A stretch of 64,000 nt of DNA from Marinobacter maroccanus (GTDB lineage Bacteria; Pseudomonadota; Gammaproteobacteria; Pseudomonadales; Oleiphilaceae), in assembly GCF_002933275.1 (NCBI RefSeq), contig NZ_PSSX01000004.1, positions 186,001 through 250,000 of the forward strand. Reading direction: 5' to 3'. Of the stretch, positions 17,253 to 26,409 are shown one piece after another (the stretch's first letter is position 1; each line of letters starts with the position of its first letter). A program made the position numbers and the translations under genes. Below the pieces are notes generated by a model. The model was not told the origin of the DNA. It was given only the letters and a program-made list of their open reading frames with translations, and ran no database searches.

Positions 17253-17531
17253 ATGAAACAGCGCCTGCGACAGCTCTTTTCTCCCCTGCTCAAACCACTG
17301 GAATCCGGGAGAGTCGGTCCCAGCTACAAGGATTCACATCGAACCGTTCTGAACGTAGTGGGGGTACTGTTTCTCTTTCTGGCAAACGTCTCTGCCGTAG
17401 CGCTGGTGTTCACCGGCAAGGCCGGCGCCCTGATTCCGGTACTGGTGTTTCTGGGCATTGGCGGAGTATGCGTGATTGTCGGAACCCTGGGCTCGGACGT
17501 CGCTGTCTCGAAGATGTGGGGCAACCGCTAG
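17253..17531 (+). CDS. Small membrane hypothetical protein, 92 residues
   Basis: Two predicted transmembrane helices (about residues 33-55 and 58-80) follow a basic, cytoplasmic N-terminus (MKQRLRQLFSPLLKPLESGR). The ATG at 17253 is preceded by AAGGAAA. No catalytic or binding motif is visible. Its stop codon lies in the middle of a 24-bp palindrome shared with the end of the convergent TRAP gene. The function is unknown. Confidence 0.75.
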   Translation: MKQRLRQLFSPLLKPLESGRVGPSYKDSHRTVLNVVGVLFLFLANVSAVALVFTGKAGALIPVLVFLGIGGVCVIVGTLGSDVAVSKMWGNR

Positions 17532-17541
17532 CGGTTGCCCC
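17518..17541. terminator. 24-bp palindrome between convergent genes
   Basis: A perfect 24-bp palindrome (half GGGGCAACCGCT) is centred on the CTAG that contains the stop of the 92-residue gene, 12 bases from the end of the convergent TRAP permease gene. Without T runs it is only a possible bidirectional terminator. Confidence 0.5.
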
Positions 17542-17552
17542 TGGTAACCGGA

Positions 17553-19616
17553 TCAGGCGTAGAACAACAGCGGCACAAAGGCCACCAGCACCAGCGAAAT
17601 GCCCATGGCAATCAGCGGCATGATAATTCGCTCATGGCGCTGATAGAAGGTCCCCGTTTCCTGTTGCGCCGCCAGCACTTCCGCCTCGCCAACCACCTGC
17701 CGGGTCAGCAGGTGGTTCAGGGCCACCGGCGGGCTCAGGTAGCCCAGCTCGAATGCCACCAGGGTCACCATCCAGAAATGGATCGGATGAATGCCACTGG
17801 AGTAGGCAATCGTGGCGACCGTGGCAGTCACCAGGATCACCGCACCGAACGCATCCATGATCATGCCCAGGATTACCAGGATCACCACCATCAGCAGCAT
17901 TGCCGACCAGGCACTGTCAAACGACTGCGGGAATGCCTCCATCAGGTGAGCCCGTTCGATCACCCCACCGATGCTGACCGACAGGCCCAGCAACAGCAGT
18001 AGTGCGCCAATTTCCGCCGTTGTATCGTTGGTGGCACCACGGAGACTTCGTTCCAGCCCCTGGTGGTTGATTTCCCCCGAGGCTTTTCCTTTCCGGTTTT
18101 TCAGGCTGACGTGCTCATACACAAGGATTGCCAGCATGATCACAGGCAGCAGCCTTGGCGCCGAGAACTCATCCATGCTCACATCCAGTGCCAGACGGTA
18201 GAACAGCACCACGGCAGCGATTACCAGGACGTAGGGAATCAATGGTTTGAGAGCCTGCGTCATCGCCGGGAAGGCCTCTGCAGAAGGCGCCAGGTTGAAC
18301 TCACTCTGGCGGTTCACACTCAGGGCCACCATCGCGAACATGGTGGCAGTCAGCACGAACACCCAGATACCCCAGCCAAACAGCTCGTCGGTGGTAACTT
18401 CCCGGTTCAGATAGGCGATCACCACCACCAGCAGGCAGGGCCGTAAAACCACACCCAGGGAGCCGGACATGGCGGTCGCCGCCAGGGCCAGATGGCGCCG
18501 GGCCCCCGCGGCACGCAGCTCACTGTAGATCACGGCGCCGGCCGCGATCACAAAGATGCCGGAGGCACCGGTGTAGGCCGTGGGCACGGCAGCAACCAGA
18601 ACAGCCACAACCGCCAGCATCTCCGGCGGCATGCGCCAGGGCCGGAAGACATTGAACACCAGGGTGGCCAGGCGGGTCTGCTTCAGCATCATGCCCACCC
18701 ACACGTACAGACCGACATTCAGGAACATGTCGGACAGCTCCATCATCTTGCCGAGATAGATCCCAATCCCCGAGGCGTGCCCGATCAGGGCGAAATAGGT
18801 GCCGGATATCAGACACATGACCGTGTAGAGCGGAACGGCCAGGAAGGCCTTGTTCAGGTTTCCGCCTTCCTCAAGATCATCAGGCACACGGAACAGCCGG
18901 TAAAGGCTGGCCAGCGTCAGGCAGGCGAAACCGACAATCCAGAAATTGTGCAGTAACAACTCTTCCGATGAAACAGCAGTGTCCGAGCCCAAACTGGATT
19001 GGCGGAAGATCGCGCTTGAGCCCAACAACATGGCATTGGCGATGGTTTGCAGGGTATGGGAGACGGTGTAATCCAGCCGTGTCTCCATGGCACGCATGGC
19101 GATATGGTGGCGGGTCAGGGTCGCAGTCACCGCACACAACATAACCAGGATCACCAGAATGAAACGCTGGGACTCCAGGCCAAAGGCAATCAGGTCGGCA
19201 ATAAACAGTTCGACGGCCCGATAGGCTTTCACACCCGGTGTCAGCTGGTCACTGAGATTCTCGAAATTCCGGTGGGCCTCGCGGCAGTCAGCAACCGCCC
19301 GTTCGATCGCGAGCCGGACATCGGCCGGGTCTTTTTCCTCGGCGCCCAGCAACGCCGCCATGGGGTCGTTCGTCTCGGCATCGGCGGCCATTTCGGCAGC
19401 TACCGCCGCCTCAATGTCCCGGTTCGGGTCGCAGGTGGGCTGAACCGGGTCCATCCGCAACTTGTAATAGCCACTCCAGAGCTGCTCGCCCCCGCGCAGC
19501 ATCTGGTTGTGGATGTCACTGCTCGTGGAGAAGATGACCACCGCCAGCAACAGCAGACAGGCCGGCAGCGATGAAAACCACTCCAGCCCGCTACGATGAA
19601 AACTGCCCTTCGACAT
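17553..19616 (-). CDS. TRAP-type transporter, fused small and large permease (QM)
   Basis: A 687-residue integral-membrane protein with roughly 15-17 hydrophobic segments. The N-terminal third has few helices and a long soluble loop (about 45-130), as in a DctQ-like part. The rest resembles the DctM large permease (for example TGASGIFVIAAGAVIYSELR and GMIMDAFGAVILVTATVATIAYSSGI, LGYLSPPVALNHLL). It follows the lipoprotein gene by 26 bases. With that lipoprotein (T) and the binding protein at 21318-22355 (P) it forms a sodium-driven TRAP-like uptake system resembling, from memory, the Tat(P-T)/QM set of Treponema. The substrate is unknown. Confidence 0.82.
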   Translation of the reverse strand: MSKGSFHRSGLEWFSSLPACLLLLAVVIFSTSSDIHNQMLRGGEQLWSGYYKLRMDPVQPTCDPNRDIEAAVAAEMAADAETNDPMAALLGAEEKDPADVRLAIERAVADCREAHRNFENLSDQLTPGVKAYRAVELFIADLIAFGLESQRFILVILVMLCAVTATLTRHHIAMRAMETRLDYTVSHTLQTIANAMLLGSSAIFRQSSLGSDTAVSSEELLLHNFWIVGFACLTLASLYRLFRVPDDLEEGGNLNKAFLAVPLYTVMCLISGTYFALIGHASGIGIYLGKMMELSDMFLNVGLYVWVGMMLKQTRLATLVFNVFRPWRMPPEMLAVVAVLVAAVPTAYTGASGIFVIAAGAVIYSELRAAGARRHLALAATAMSGSLGVVLRPCLLVVVIAYLNREVTTDELFGWGIWVFVLTATMFAMVALSVNRQSEFNLAPSAEAFPAMTQALKPLIPYVLVIAAVVLFYRLALDVSMDEFSAPRLLPVIMLAILVYEHVSLKNRKGKASGEINHQGLERSLRGATNDTTAEIGALLLLLGLSVSIGGVIERAHLMEAFPQSFDSAWSAMLLMVVILVILGMIMDAFGAVILVTATVATIAYSSGIHPIHFWMVTLVAFELGYLSPPVALNHLLTRQVVGEAEVLAAQQETGTFYQRHERIIMPLIAMGISLVLVAFVPLLFYA

Positions 19617-19642
19617 AACTGATTACTCTGGGTGGGGAGTGG

Positions 19643-20707
19643 TTACAGCAGATCGTCCAGATCCATGGTTTCAACCTCTTCCTGCTGGTCATCCCAGAAG
19701 GTGCCGAGCTGGCCCATGGGCGTACGATGCCCTGTGTTCTCGACCCAAAGACGATCAGACACCGCGACAATCATATCGGTGGCCATGGCGTCCACGAACC
19801 GCCACTCCTCGTTGGCCGGTGTACTCTCGATCGATTCGGCATGATCGCGGATCACCGACCGGACCATGGCCTCGTCACCCTTGTTCAGGGCCGCGATGGC
19901 GTGGAACACGTGCGGCAAACGCACGCCCGCAACCTCGCCCTGATCATCTGCAATCGCCAGCCGCTCGAAAGCGTCCTCACCCTCGGGCTGGGCGCCGGGT
20001 ATCATCGCCCAGACCGTTGCCCGCAAAGCCATGGGTGCGCCCCACCATTTTTCATTATCAAGACAGCTCGTGGCACGGGCGGCAATGGAGCCAACGTTGG
20101 CCGGTACGCCAATGGACGAGGTGGACTGAATCTGGGCATTGAGCGCCTGAAGACCGGACAGCAGGCCGGCCATGTAGATAAACTCGTCCATGTCGTCATC
20201 GAAATCCGGGCATTCGCCGTCCGCGGGATTGCCGTAATGGGCATTGTGGCGCTGCCAGGCCGTGTAATAACGCCGGGCGGCAACGGTATGGGCCCGCTTC
20301 TGGCGAATCATGGCATCTTCGGCAGCATTCCCGTTCATGGCGTGCATGGCGGCAAGGGCAGCCAACTCATGCTCCCTGGCCTCTTCCTCGGCACAACCGC
20401 CGGCCGAGAGGTAGAGCATTACCGCCAGCTGGTCCGGTTCATTGGTGACACGACCGAAGGACATCAGCAATGGCGCAGTCGCCTCGCTCATGGCGCAGCC
20501 CATGGCCAGGTCATTACTCTCCATCAGAAAGGGCACCGTGTGATTCCGGGAAAAGCCCTGCATCACATCCCCGGTGGTCTTGTAAATCATGTGATTGACC
20601 ACGCCGCAGCCGCTCAGGACAACACTGGCCGTGAAAGCCGCCACAAGGTTACGTACACAGCGCACGGAAAAGAGCGTCTTGCGGGAGGGATTCCGGAAAT
20701 GGGTCAT
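19643..20707 (-). CDS. TRAP-associated lipoprotein (TatT-like T component)
   Basis: A 354-residue protein with a lipoprotein signal: basic N-terminus, hydrophobic LVAAFTASVVLSG and lipobox LSGC with C34. The body is alpha-helical and resembles TPR-like T components of TRAP systems, which assist ligand delivery from the binding protein. The start at 20707 is preceded by AGGTGAAGAAGG; an upstream ATG at 20761 lacks a ribosome site. The assignment rests on architecture and on its direct coupling to the QM permease gene. Confidence 0.75.
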   Translation of the reverse strand: MTHFRNPSRKTLFSVRCVRNLVAAFTASVVLSGCGVVNHMIYKTTGDVMQGFSRNHTVPFLMESNDLAMGCAMSEATAPLLMSFGRVTNEPDQLAVMLYLSAGGCAEEEAREHELAALAAMHAMNGNAAEDAMIRQKRAHTVAARRYYTAWQRHNAHYGNPADGECPDFDDDMDEFIYMAGLLSGLQALNAQIQSTSSIGVPANVGSIAARATSCLDNEKWWGAPMALRATVWAMIPGAQPEGEDAFERLAIADDQGEVAGVRLPHVFHAIAALNKGDEAMVRSVIRDHAESIESTPANEEWRFVDAMATDMIVAVSDRLWVENTGHRTPMGQLGTFWDDQQEEVETMDLDDLL

Positions 20708-20790
20708 ACCTTCTTCACCTTTTGCGTTTTTTGTTCTGATGCAGTTCTGCTGCGATCCCACGGTCCAGACTCTGTCGGCCGAAGCGGTTT

Positions 20791-20820
20791 GTTACAGACT
20801 GTAACCAGCCACGCATTATG
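20791..20820 (-). promoter_or_regulatory. Palindromic operator and -10 box for the TRAP T-QM operon
   Basis: GTTACAGACTGTAAC (20791-20805) is a perfect 7-1-7 palindrome. On the minus strand it lies immediately after a CATAAT -10 box (20815-20820), where it would cover the transcription start. No -35 is obvious. The binding protein is unknown. Confidence 0.4.
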
Positions 20821-20896
20821 GCGTACGAGGTCCTGTTTTTATGCGACCGATGCCGCAAATGACGCCAAATGACACACACTTCCGCCGCCCACGGGT

Positions 20897-20925
20897 TTGC
20901 ACAATGGGCCAGGAGCCACTATAGA
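20897..20925 (+). promoter_or_regulatory. Sigma-70 promoter of the HU gene
   Basis: TTGCAC (20897-20902), a 17-bp spacer and TATAGA (20920-20925) lie 77 bases before the HU start. Confidence 0.6.
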
Positions 20926-21002
20926 TTGAAGCAACCGTGAGTCGTTGTGATTCCGGCCAGGACCAGACTGAACAAACATAAATACAAAAAAAGGAGTATC
21001 CG

Positions 21003-21275
21003 ATGCGCAAACCTGAACTCGCCGCGGCCATTGCCGACCGCACAGGCTTGACCCGAGACAAGGCCAGCGAAGTGATTACCGCGTTTACCGACCAGGTGTC
21101 GGCAGCCGCCTCAAGAGGCGAAGATGTCACCCTTATCGGCTTTGGCACCTTCAATATCCGCAGTCGCGAGGCGCGGGATGGACGCAACCCGCAAACCGGC
21201 GAGACCATTCGCATCCCTGCCAGTAAAACTGTGGGCTTCAAGGCCGGCAAGGCTCTGAAAGACGAAATACGCTAG
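21003..21275 (+). CDS. HU-family DNA-binding protein
   Basis: A 90-residue histone-like protein of the HU/IHF family that bends DNA as a dimer. The family signature GFGTFNIRSREARDGRNPQTGE covers the DNA-binding beta arm, including the intercalating proline in RNPQTG. The dimerisation helices at the N-terminus (ELAAAIADRTGLTRDKASEVI) and C-terminal ASKTVGFKAGKALKDEI are complete. AAGGAG precedes the ATG. It is a monocistronic gene with its own promoter and terminator, set between the two halves of a TRAP locus. HU rather than IHF is favoured by the arm sequence, but which HU paralogue it is cannot be decided. Confidence 0.93.
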   Translation: MRKPELAAAIADRTGLTRDKASEVITAFTDQVSAAASRGEDVTLIGFGTFNIRSREARDGRNPQTGETIRIPASKTVGFKAGKALKDEIR

Positions 21276-21281
21276 TCAGGC

Positions 21282-21305
21282 TCAGGCCCGCAGACGCGGG
21301 CCTGA
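21282..21305. terminator. Hairpin between HU and the TRAP binding protein
   Basis: TCAGGCCCGC pairs with GCGGGCCTGA around an AGAC loop, between convergent stops. It has no strong T run but is GC-rich and well placed to act in both directions. Confidence 0.6.
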
Positions 21306-21317
21306 TAAATTCCCGTC

Positions 21318-22355
21318 TCAGGTGCCTGCAACGGAGGCACACTCGGAGCGGGTGGCATCGACCCGGCACCGAATCGCTTTCATCAACTTGATGGCGCGCT
21401 CATCGTAAACACCGTCCTCCAGTAACGACAGGCGTACCTTGCGCAGCATCTTGTCGTATTCGGCAGTGTCCTCCTGAGGCAACTGCATCCAGACCTCTTC
21501 CGGAATCTCCGCCTCTGCCTGGGCGATGATTTCGTATGCCTCGTCAATGCGTTTGATCGCCTGGTCGCGCACCATCTGACCGGCGGAATCCGGGAACCGG
21601 TCCCGGTGGATGATCACCTGGAAGTTCATGTACCCCAGGGCATATTTGACCACTGCACCGTTTGGCTGCACGCCCTTGTACAGTTCCAGCGGGGTGTAGG
21701 CGACAGCCGGGGCATAAGCCAGGTCAACGCTGCCGTTATTGAACTTGCCGGCAAAGTTCGCGGAATTGGAGCCCACCACGGATGCGCCCACATGGCGAAC
21801 CATCCGCACGGATGCCTGATCGTAGTCCAGGGTAGCAATCCGTTTGCCCTGGAGCTTCTCGACCGAATCGATACTGCGGTCACGGGTGTGCAGGTAAATG
21901 GCTCCCCCCGGGAACACGCCGGCCACTTCGTAAGGACCATCAATCAGGAACGGCCGGGCCTTGGGTTGGCTCAGGGTGTTATACAGCAGCCGCATTTCCT
22001 CTTCGCCAGGCACTGCGCCCATGGCTTCAAGGCTGCCAGTGAACTTGTTGAATTCCCGGGCACGGGTGCCGGTAAGCAGAACGGCATCGCACTGCCCCGC
22101 CTTGAAGTCCTCGGCGGCCACCTTCTCATCGGTGTAGGCACGAAGCTCCAGCTTGATGCCGTTTTTCAGGGCAACCGGCTGGAAGGTCTTGGTGATGGCA
22201 AACAGGGGGCCATTGGCACCAACCGGATCAAAAACGCAAAAACTGCGTTCCAGAGGCTCATTCTGTGCCTGCGCCAGCCCCATCGAGGGGAACACCAGAC
22301 TGGCACAGAGGGCAGCCGCCTTGGCTACCCGCTGGGGGAGATTTGCTGATTTCAC
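21318..22355 (-). CDS. Putative TRAP solute-binding protein (P component)
   Basis: A 345-residue exported protein. The signal peptide ends after AQA at residue 30. The body has a periplasmic-binding-protein character: FCVFDPVGANGPLF near the mature N-terminus, a domain beginning EKLQGKRIATLDYDQASVRMVRHVGA, and CDAVLLTGTRAREFN. It resembles the DctP-like group associated with TatT/QM systems. The start is a GTG after CAGGAG. It is separated from the T-QM genes by the HU gene, which is read in the opposite direction, so it has its own transcript. Confidence 0.75.
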   Translation of the reverse strand: MKSANLPQRVAKAAALCASLVFPSMGLAQAQNEPLERSFCVFDPVGANGPLFAITKTFQPVALKNGIKLELRAYTDEKVAAEDFKAGQCDAVLLTGTRAREFNKFTGSLEAMGAVPGEEEMRLLYNTLSQPKARPFLIDGPYEVAGVFPGGAIYLHTRDRSIDSVEKLQGKRIATLDYDQASVRMVRHVGASVVGSNSANFAGKFNNGSVDLAYAPAVAYTPLELYKGVQPNGAVVKYALGYMNFQVIIHRDRFPDSAGQMVRDQAIKRIDEAYEIIAQAEAEIPEEVWMQLPQEDTAEYDKMLRKVRLSLLEDGVYDERAIKLMKAIRCRVDATRSECASVAGT

Positions 22356-22522
22356 GGGATGACTCCTGGTTATTATTGTCGGGCGCCGGACTATCCATAG
22401 GTACCGGTCAGGCCACGTTTTCCTTGGTCGACCATAGGGCGACGGCTACAAGAATACGTTGGCACAGGTGCCTGCCATCAAGGGTTTTTCAGCAACAGGG
22501 AGAGATTCTGTGATGGTGTCGA

Positions 22523-22542
22523 CAGAGGTTCCGCAACCTCTG
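22523..22542. terminator. Hairpin after pyrX
   Basis: CAGAGGTT and AACCTCTG form an 8-bp stem with a CCGC loop, 27 bases after the pyrX stop. There is no T run, so termination is only suggested. The rest of 22356-22568 holds the region upstream of the TRAP binding-protein gene, where I see no clear promoter. Confidence 0.4.
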
Positions 22543-22568
22543 CCGCACTTTCAGACAGTATGACAGGA

Positions 22569-23873
22569 TCAGATCGCGGGCTGGGGCCAGGCCTTTCGAC
22601 CCTCACACAGGGTGAGTCTGACAATACCTGGCAATTCGCGGTCAGTCACCGGGGCGTGACGACCGGCCGAAACCAGTGTTTTCGAGTCTGGTGTCCAGAA
22701 GGCATCGGGATCGAACAGGCAAAGATCGGCCGTTTCACCCTCCGCGAGCCGGGCCGTTTGGCCAAGCACGGAAGCCGGACCGGTGGTCAGCGCACGGATC
22801 AGGTCAGGCAGCGCCAGCTCATTCATTTCAACCAGCTCCAGACCCAGCGACAGTACACTCTCGATACTGGACAGGCCGGGCTCGGTGGCCGCCATGGGAG
22901 CCTGCTTGGCGGCGGTATCATGGGGCTGATGCTGGCTGACGATGGCATCAATCACGCCTTCCCGGACACCGGCAATCAGGGCCTTTCGATCGCTCTCGCC
23001 TCGTAGTGGCGGCCGGACATGGAAGCGGCTGTCAAACCCCGCCAGGGCGTCCTCGGTGAACACCAGCTGGTGCATGGCCACATCGGCGGTTACCGCAATA
23101 CCGCGGCTACGGGCATCGGCCAGCATTTCAACACTGCGACCGCAGGATAACTGGCTCAGATGCAGACGAACACCGGTTTCCTCTGCCAGCAACAGCATTT
23201 CCATCACCGCCGCGGTTTCCGCCACTTCCGGAATACCGAGCAGGCCCAGCCGCGAGGTCACCAGACCATCATGAGCGTAGCCATCGGCGGCCAGGGCCTG
23301 GTTCTCGGGGCTGAACATCACCGTCAAACCAAAGGTCTGGGCGTAGGCCATGCACCGGCGCAAAATGCGGGCATTGCGCACTCCCCGGGAGCCATTACCC
23401 ACGGCGACACAGCCCGCCGAGGCCAGGCCGGCCATGTCGCTGAGCAGATCGCCCTCAAGCCCCCGGGTAATGGCACCGATGGGCAAGACCCGGATCGGCG
23501 AGCGGCTGGCAGCACCATCACGGATCAGGTGGGTGACGGCACTGGAATCGTTCACCGGTGACGTCTCCGGCGAGGCGCACACCGTGGTAAACCCGCCATG
23601 GGCCGCTGCAAGGGTTTCCGAGGCAATATTACCTTTCTGGCCATTACCCGGCTCACGGAGGTTACAGCACAGATCGATAAACCCCGGCGTGATCACGCCG
23701 TTTTCGGCGCTGATGGTCTCGTCGGCCGATTCCCGGGCGGCGGCTTCGCCCATCGCGGCAATACGGCCGTCCCGAATCAGCAGTGCGGTACTCTCCTGCT
23801 CTTCGCCCTGACCATCGAACAGTCGGCCTCCGGTGATTTTCAGACTGCGTCCGGATGTGTTGACACTGCTCAT
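22569..23873 (-). CDS. pyrX: Dihydroorotase-like non-catalytic subunit PyrX (PyrC')
   Basis: A 434-residue amidohydrolase homologous to dihydroorotase. The metal-binding HxH that should follow PGFIDL is replaced: here it reads [14 protein letters not shown], with C69 and N71 where histidines belong. The carboxylated-lysine segment is also not recognisable. It is therefore almost certainly inactive. In Pseudomonas the corresponding PyrX/PyrC' is needed to assemble the dodecameric aspartate transcarbamoylase with PyrB. The gene overlaps pyrB by 4 bases (ATGA), which fits a 1:1 complex. A genuine dihydroorotase must be encoded elsewhere. Confidence 0.92.
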   Translation of the reverse strand: MSSVNTSGRSLKITGGRLFDGQGEEQESTALLIRDGRIAAMGEAAARESADETISAENGVITPGFIDLCCNLREPGNGQKGNIASETLAAAHGGFTTVCASPETSPVNDSSAVTHLIRDGAASRSPIRVLPIGAITRGLEGDLLSDMAGLASAGCVAVGNGSRGVRNARILRRCMAYAQTFGLTVMFSPENQALAADGYAHDGLVTSRLGLLGIPEVAETAAVMEMLLLAEETGVRLHLSQLSCGRSVEMLADARSRGIAVTADVAMHQLVFTEDALAGFDSRFHVRPPLRGESDRKALIAGVREGVIDAIVSQHQPHDTAAKQAPMAATEPGLSSIESVLSLGLELVEMNELALPDLIRALTTGPASVLGQTARLAEGETADLCLFDPDAFWTPDSKTLVSAGRHAPVTDRELPGIVRLTLCEGRKAWPQPAI

Positions 23874-24883
23874 GTCTGGCCCCTCTCACTCAGTTTCTGC
23901 TGGCGTTCAGCCACCTGCCCACCCATGGCCATGGACATGACCGCCATCCGGATGGCAATGCCGTTGGTGACCTGGTTCAGAATCACCGATTGCGGCCCGT
24001 CGGCCACTGCCGATTCAATCTCAACGCCCCGGTTAATAGGTCCGGGATGCATAACGATGCATTCCGGGTGAGCCAGGGCCAGTTTCTGCTGATTCAGGCC
24101 GTAGAGCCGGTAGAACTCCCTCTCGCTGGGCAGCAATGCACCTTCCATACGCTCTTTCTGAAGCCGGAGCATGATCACCACATCCAGATCCTTCATCCCC
24201 CGGGCCATATCGTATTCCACAGTGCAGCCCAGGCTTTCCACGTCTTTGGGAAGCAGGGTACCCGGGGCAATGACCCGGACTTCCCCGGCACCCAGCTCGT
24301 TGAGGGCCCGGATCTGGGAGCGGGCCACCCGGGAGTGCAGCACGTCGCCAACAATGGCGACTTTCAGTCCCTCGAACTGCCCCTTGTGCTGGCGAATGGT
24401 GAGCATATCCAGCATAGCCTGGGTCGGGTGCGCATGACGCCCGTCACCGGCGTTGATAATGGCGACCCCCGGGGTAACGCTCTCGGCAATGAAATGCGGC
24501 GCTCCACTCTGGGAGTGCCGGACCACGAACATGTCGCTGGCCATGGCTTCGAGGTTGAGCAGGGTGTCCGACAGGGATTCGCCCTTGGATGTGGCGGAAG
24601 TACTGATATCCAGGTTGAGCACATCCGCAGACAGTCGCTTGGCCGCCAGCTCAAAGGTGCTGCGGGTACGGGTGCTGGATTCGAAAAACAGGTTCACTAC
24701 GGTCCGGCCACGAAGCAGCGGCACTTTCTTGATGGTTCGCTCACCGACCTCGATAAAGGAATCTGCCGTATCCAGGATGTCGGTCAGCAAGGCGCGGTCA
24801 AGGCCGTCGAGGGTGAGGAAGTGCCGCAACTGACCATCCCGGGTCAGCTGCAAGTGGTGCGGGGAGGAGTCGTTCGCGGTCAT
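23870..24883 (-). CDS. pyrB: Aspartate carbamoyltransferase catalytic subunit PyrB
   Basis: Second step of pyrimidine synthesis, joining carbamoyl phosphate and aspartate; 337 residues. The carbamoyl-phosphate motif [10 protein letters not shown] and HPTQAMLD are intact. The N-terminal extension of about 30 residues is typical of the Pseudomonas-type class A enzyme, where it carries the regulatory nucleotide site. It lies in the order pyrR-pyrB-pyrX. Confidence 0.97.
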   Translation of the reverse strand: MTANDSSPHHLQLTRDGQLRHFLTLDGLDRALLTDILDTADSFIEVGERTIKKVPLLRGRTVVNLFFESSTRTRSTFELAAKRLSADVLNLDISTSATSKGESLSDTLLNLEAMASDMFVVRHSQSGAPHFIAESVTPGVAIINAGDGRHAHPTQAMLDMLTIRQHKGQFEGLKVAIVGDVLHSRVARSQIRALNELGAGEVRVIAPGTLLPKDVESLGCTVEYDMARGMKDLDVVIMLRLQKERMEGALLPSEREFYRLYGLNQQKLALAHPECIVMHPGPINRGVEIESAVADGPQSVILNQVTNGIAIRMAVMSMAMGGQVAERQQKLSERGQT

Positions 24884-24910
24884 GGGTCGCCTGTTATCTG
24901 ATTCGGAGGT

Positions 24911-25420
24911 TTATTGTCCGGCTTCCTGAAGCTCGATACGGAGCGGGTCGGGGCCACGCAGCTTGACGCGCTGATGGGATTCCAGCGCCATTGTCTTGCC
25001 AGCCACATCCGGCTGGATGGGCAGTTCCCGGGCGCCAAGGTCAATCAGGGTGGCCAGTATGATACTGGCTGGGCGGCCATAATCGAAGATCTCATTCATG
25101 GCGGCGCGGATGGTCCGGCCGCTCATGATGACATCGTCAATCAGGATGATGTCCCGGCCTTCGGTATCGAAGGGCAGGCTTGAGGGTTTGACCCGGGGGT
25201 TCAGGCCGATGCGGCTGAAATCATCGCGATAGAAGGAAATGTCCAGTTCGCCGAACGGCTCTTCGATACCCAGGCGCTTGCTGAGCACATCCGCCAGCCA
25301 GACACCTCCAGTCCTGATACCGATCAGAACCGGTGATTCCACGCCCCGTTGCTCAAGCGCCTGACGCAGCCCGGATTCCATCTGGTCCAGCAACTGATCA
25401 ATATCAAGCAATGCCGTCAT
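24911..25420 (-). CDS. pyrR: PyrR, uracil phosphoribosyltransferase/pyrimidine regulator
   Basis: A 169-residue type I phosphoribosyltransferase. The PRPP-binding signature is IILIDDVIMSGRTIRAAMNE. GIRTGGVWLA is the loop-II region. In Gram-positive bacteria PyrR controls RNA attenuation of pyr genes. In Pseudomonas-like species it is linked to pyrB expression, but I see no attenuator hairpin in the 27 bases before pyrB. It overlaps no gene and sits 7 bases from ruvX. Confidence 0.93.
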   Translation of the reverse strand: MTALLDIDQLLDQMESGLRQALEQRGVESPVLIGIRTGGVWLADVLSKRLGIEEPFGELDISFYRDDFSRIGLNPRVKPSSLPFDTEGRDIILIDDVIMSGRTIRAAMNEIFDYGRPASIILATLIDLGARELPIQPDVAGKTMALESHQRVKLRGPDPLRIELQEAGQ

Positions 25421-25427
25421 TAGTTCC

Positions 25428-25850
25428 TCACTGTGTAAAAAACGTTTCCAGGATCAGCACTGCGGCCCGATCATCCACCCCGTGCCTGCCGAAATCACGA
25501 CTGCCTCCGGCGGCCATCACCTCACCTTTGGCCTCGAAGCTGGTGAGCCGCTCATCCACCATCTCGACCGGCACATGGTAGCGACCATGCAGACGCTTGC
25601 CGAACTTGCGGGCCCGGGCACACATGTCGTTCTCGGTGTCATCCATATTGAGGGGCAGGCCAACCACCACCAGATCCGGGCGCCACTCGTCGAGCAGGGA
25701 TTCAATCTGCTGCCAGTCCGGGATACCGTCGCGAGCGGGAATCAGCGCCACCGGCTGCCCGGTGCCCAGCAATTCCTGGCCGACGGCAACACCAATCCGG
25801 CGGGTACCAAAATCAAACGCCATAACACGACGGCTGGCTGGCTCAGGCAT
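25428..25850 (-). CDS. ruvX: Putative pre-16S rRNA nuclease / Holliday junction resolvase-like RuvX (YqgF)
   Basis: A 140-residue RNase H-fold protein. Motifs include MAFDFGTRRIGVAVG with the catalytic D13, VVGLPLNMD, and DERLTSFEA with a carboxylate pair. It matures the 5' end of 16S rRNA in E. coli. I prefer the ATG at 25850, which overlaps the yqgE stop by 8 bases and gives the usual family length; a GTG at 25865 is possible. Confidence 0.93.
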   Translation of the reverse strand: MPEPASRRVMAFDFGTRRIGVAVGQELLGTGQPVALIPARDGIPDWQQIESLLDEWRPDLVVVGLPLNMDDTENDMCARARKFGKRLHGRYHVPVEMVDERLTSFEAKGEVMAAGGSRDFGRHGVDDRAAVLILETFFTQ

Positions 25851-26409
25851 GGCCGACCGATTCACTGAGCTGGTTCAGATCAATGCCGATAAGCTGGAGT
25901 ACCGCCTTGTAACGTTCTTCCCAGGGGGTACGGAACAGGATGTCAGTGGTGGCCGGGCAAGTCAGCCAGGCGTTACTGCCCAGCTCTTCTTCCAGCTGCC
26001 CCTCGCTCCAGCCCGAGTAGCCCAGGGCCACCAGGTATTCATCGGGGCCCTCAGCGCGGCCAATGCCCGCCAATACGTCGCGGGATGTGGTCAGCAGAAC
26101 ATCGTCGGTGACCTTGGCCGTATTCTGCCAACTGGTTCCGGGAGGGTGCAGCACAAAACCCCGTTCCGGCTGTACCGGACCACCGCTGAATACCGGCAGA
26201 TCCAGTTCACCCCCCGGCAGGTCCAGCTGTTCCAGAATCTCACCCAGATGAATGTCCAGCGGATGATTGATCATCAACCCGAGGGCCCCGTCGTCGGAAT
26301 GCTCGCAGATATAGATGACGCCGCCGTGGAAACGCGGATCAGCGAGATAGGGTGATGCCACCAGAAATTGGTGCCGCAAGCTGTGGGGAGAGTGCTTTGA
26401 TGCTGTCAT
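25843..26409 (-). CDS. yqgE: YqgE/AlgH family protein
   Basis: A 188-residue member of the UPF0301/DUF179 family, called AlgH in Pseudomonas. Family markers are LRHQFLVASPYLADPRF, GGVIYICEHSDDGALGLMIN, the GGPV segment and YSGWSEGQLEEEL. The molecular function is not established. It is coupled to tonB (overlap of 4 bases upstream) and ruvX (downstream), as in Pseudomonas. Confidence 0.93.
   Translation of the reverse strand: MTASKHSPHSLRHQFLVASPYLADPRFHGGVIYICEHSDDGALGLMINHPLDIHLGEILEQLDLPGGELDLPVFSGGPVQPERGFVLHPPGTSWQNTAKVTDDVLLTTSRDVLAGIGRAEGPDEYLVALGYSGWSEGQLEEELGSNAWLTCPATTDILFRTPWEERYKAVLQLIGIDLNQLSESVGHA

Noticed and set aside
24884-24910. A PyrR-dependent attenuator between pyrR and pyrB
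   Set aside because: The gap is only 27 bases and shows no terminator/antiterminator hairpins.
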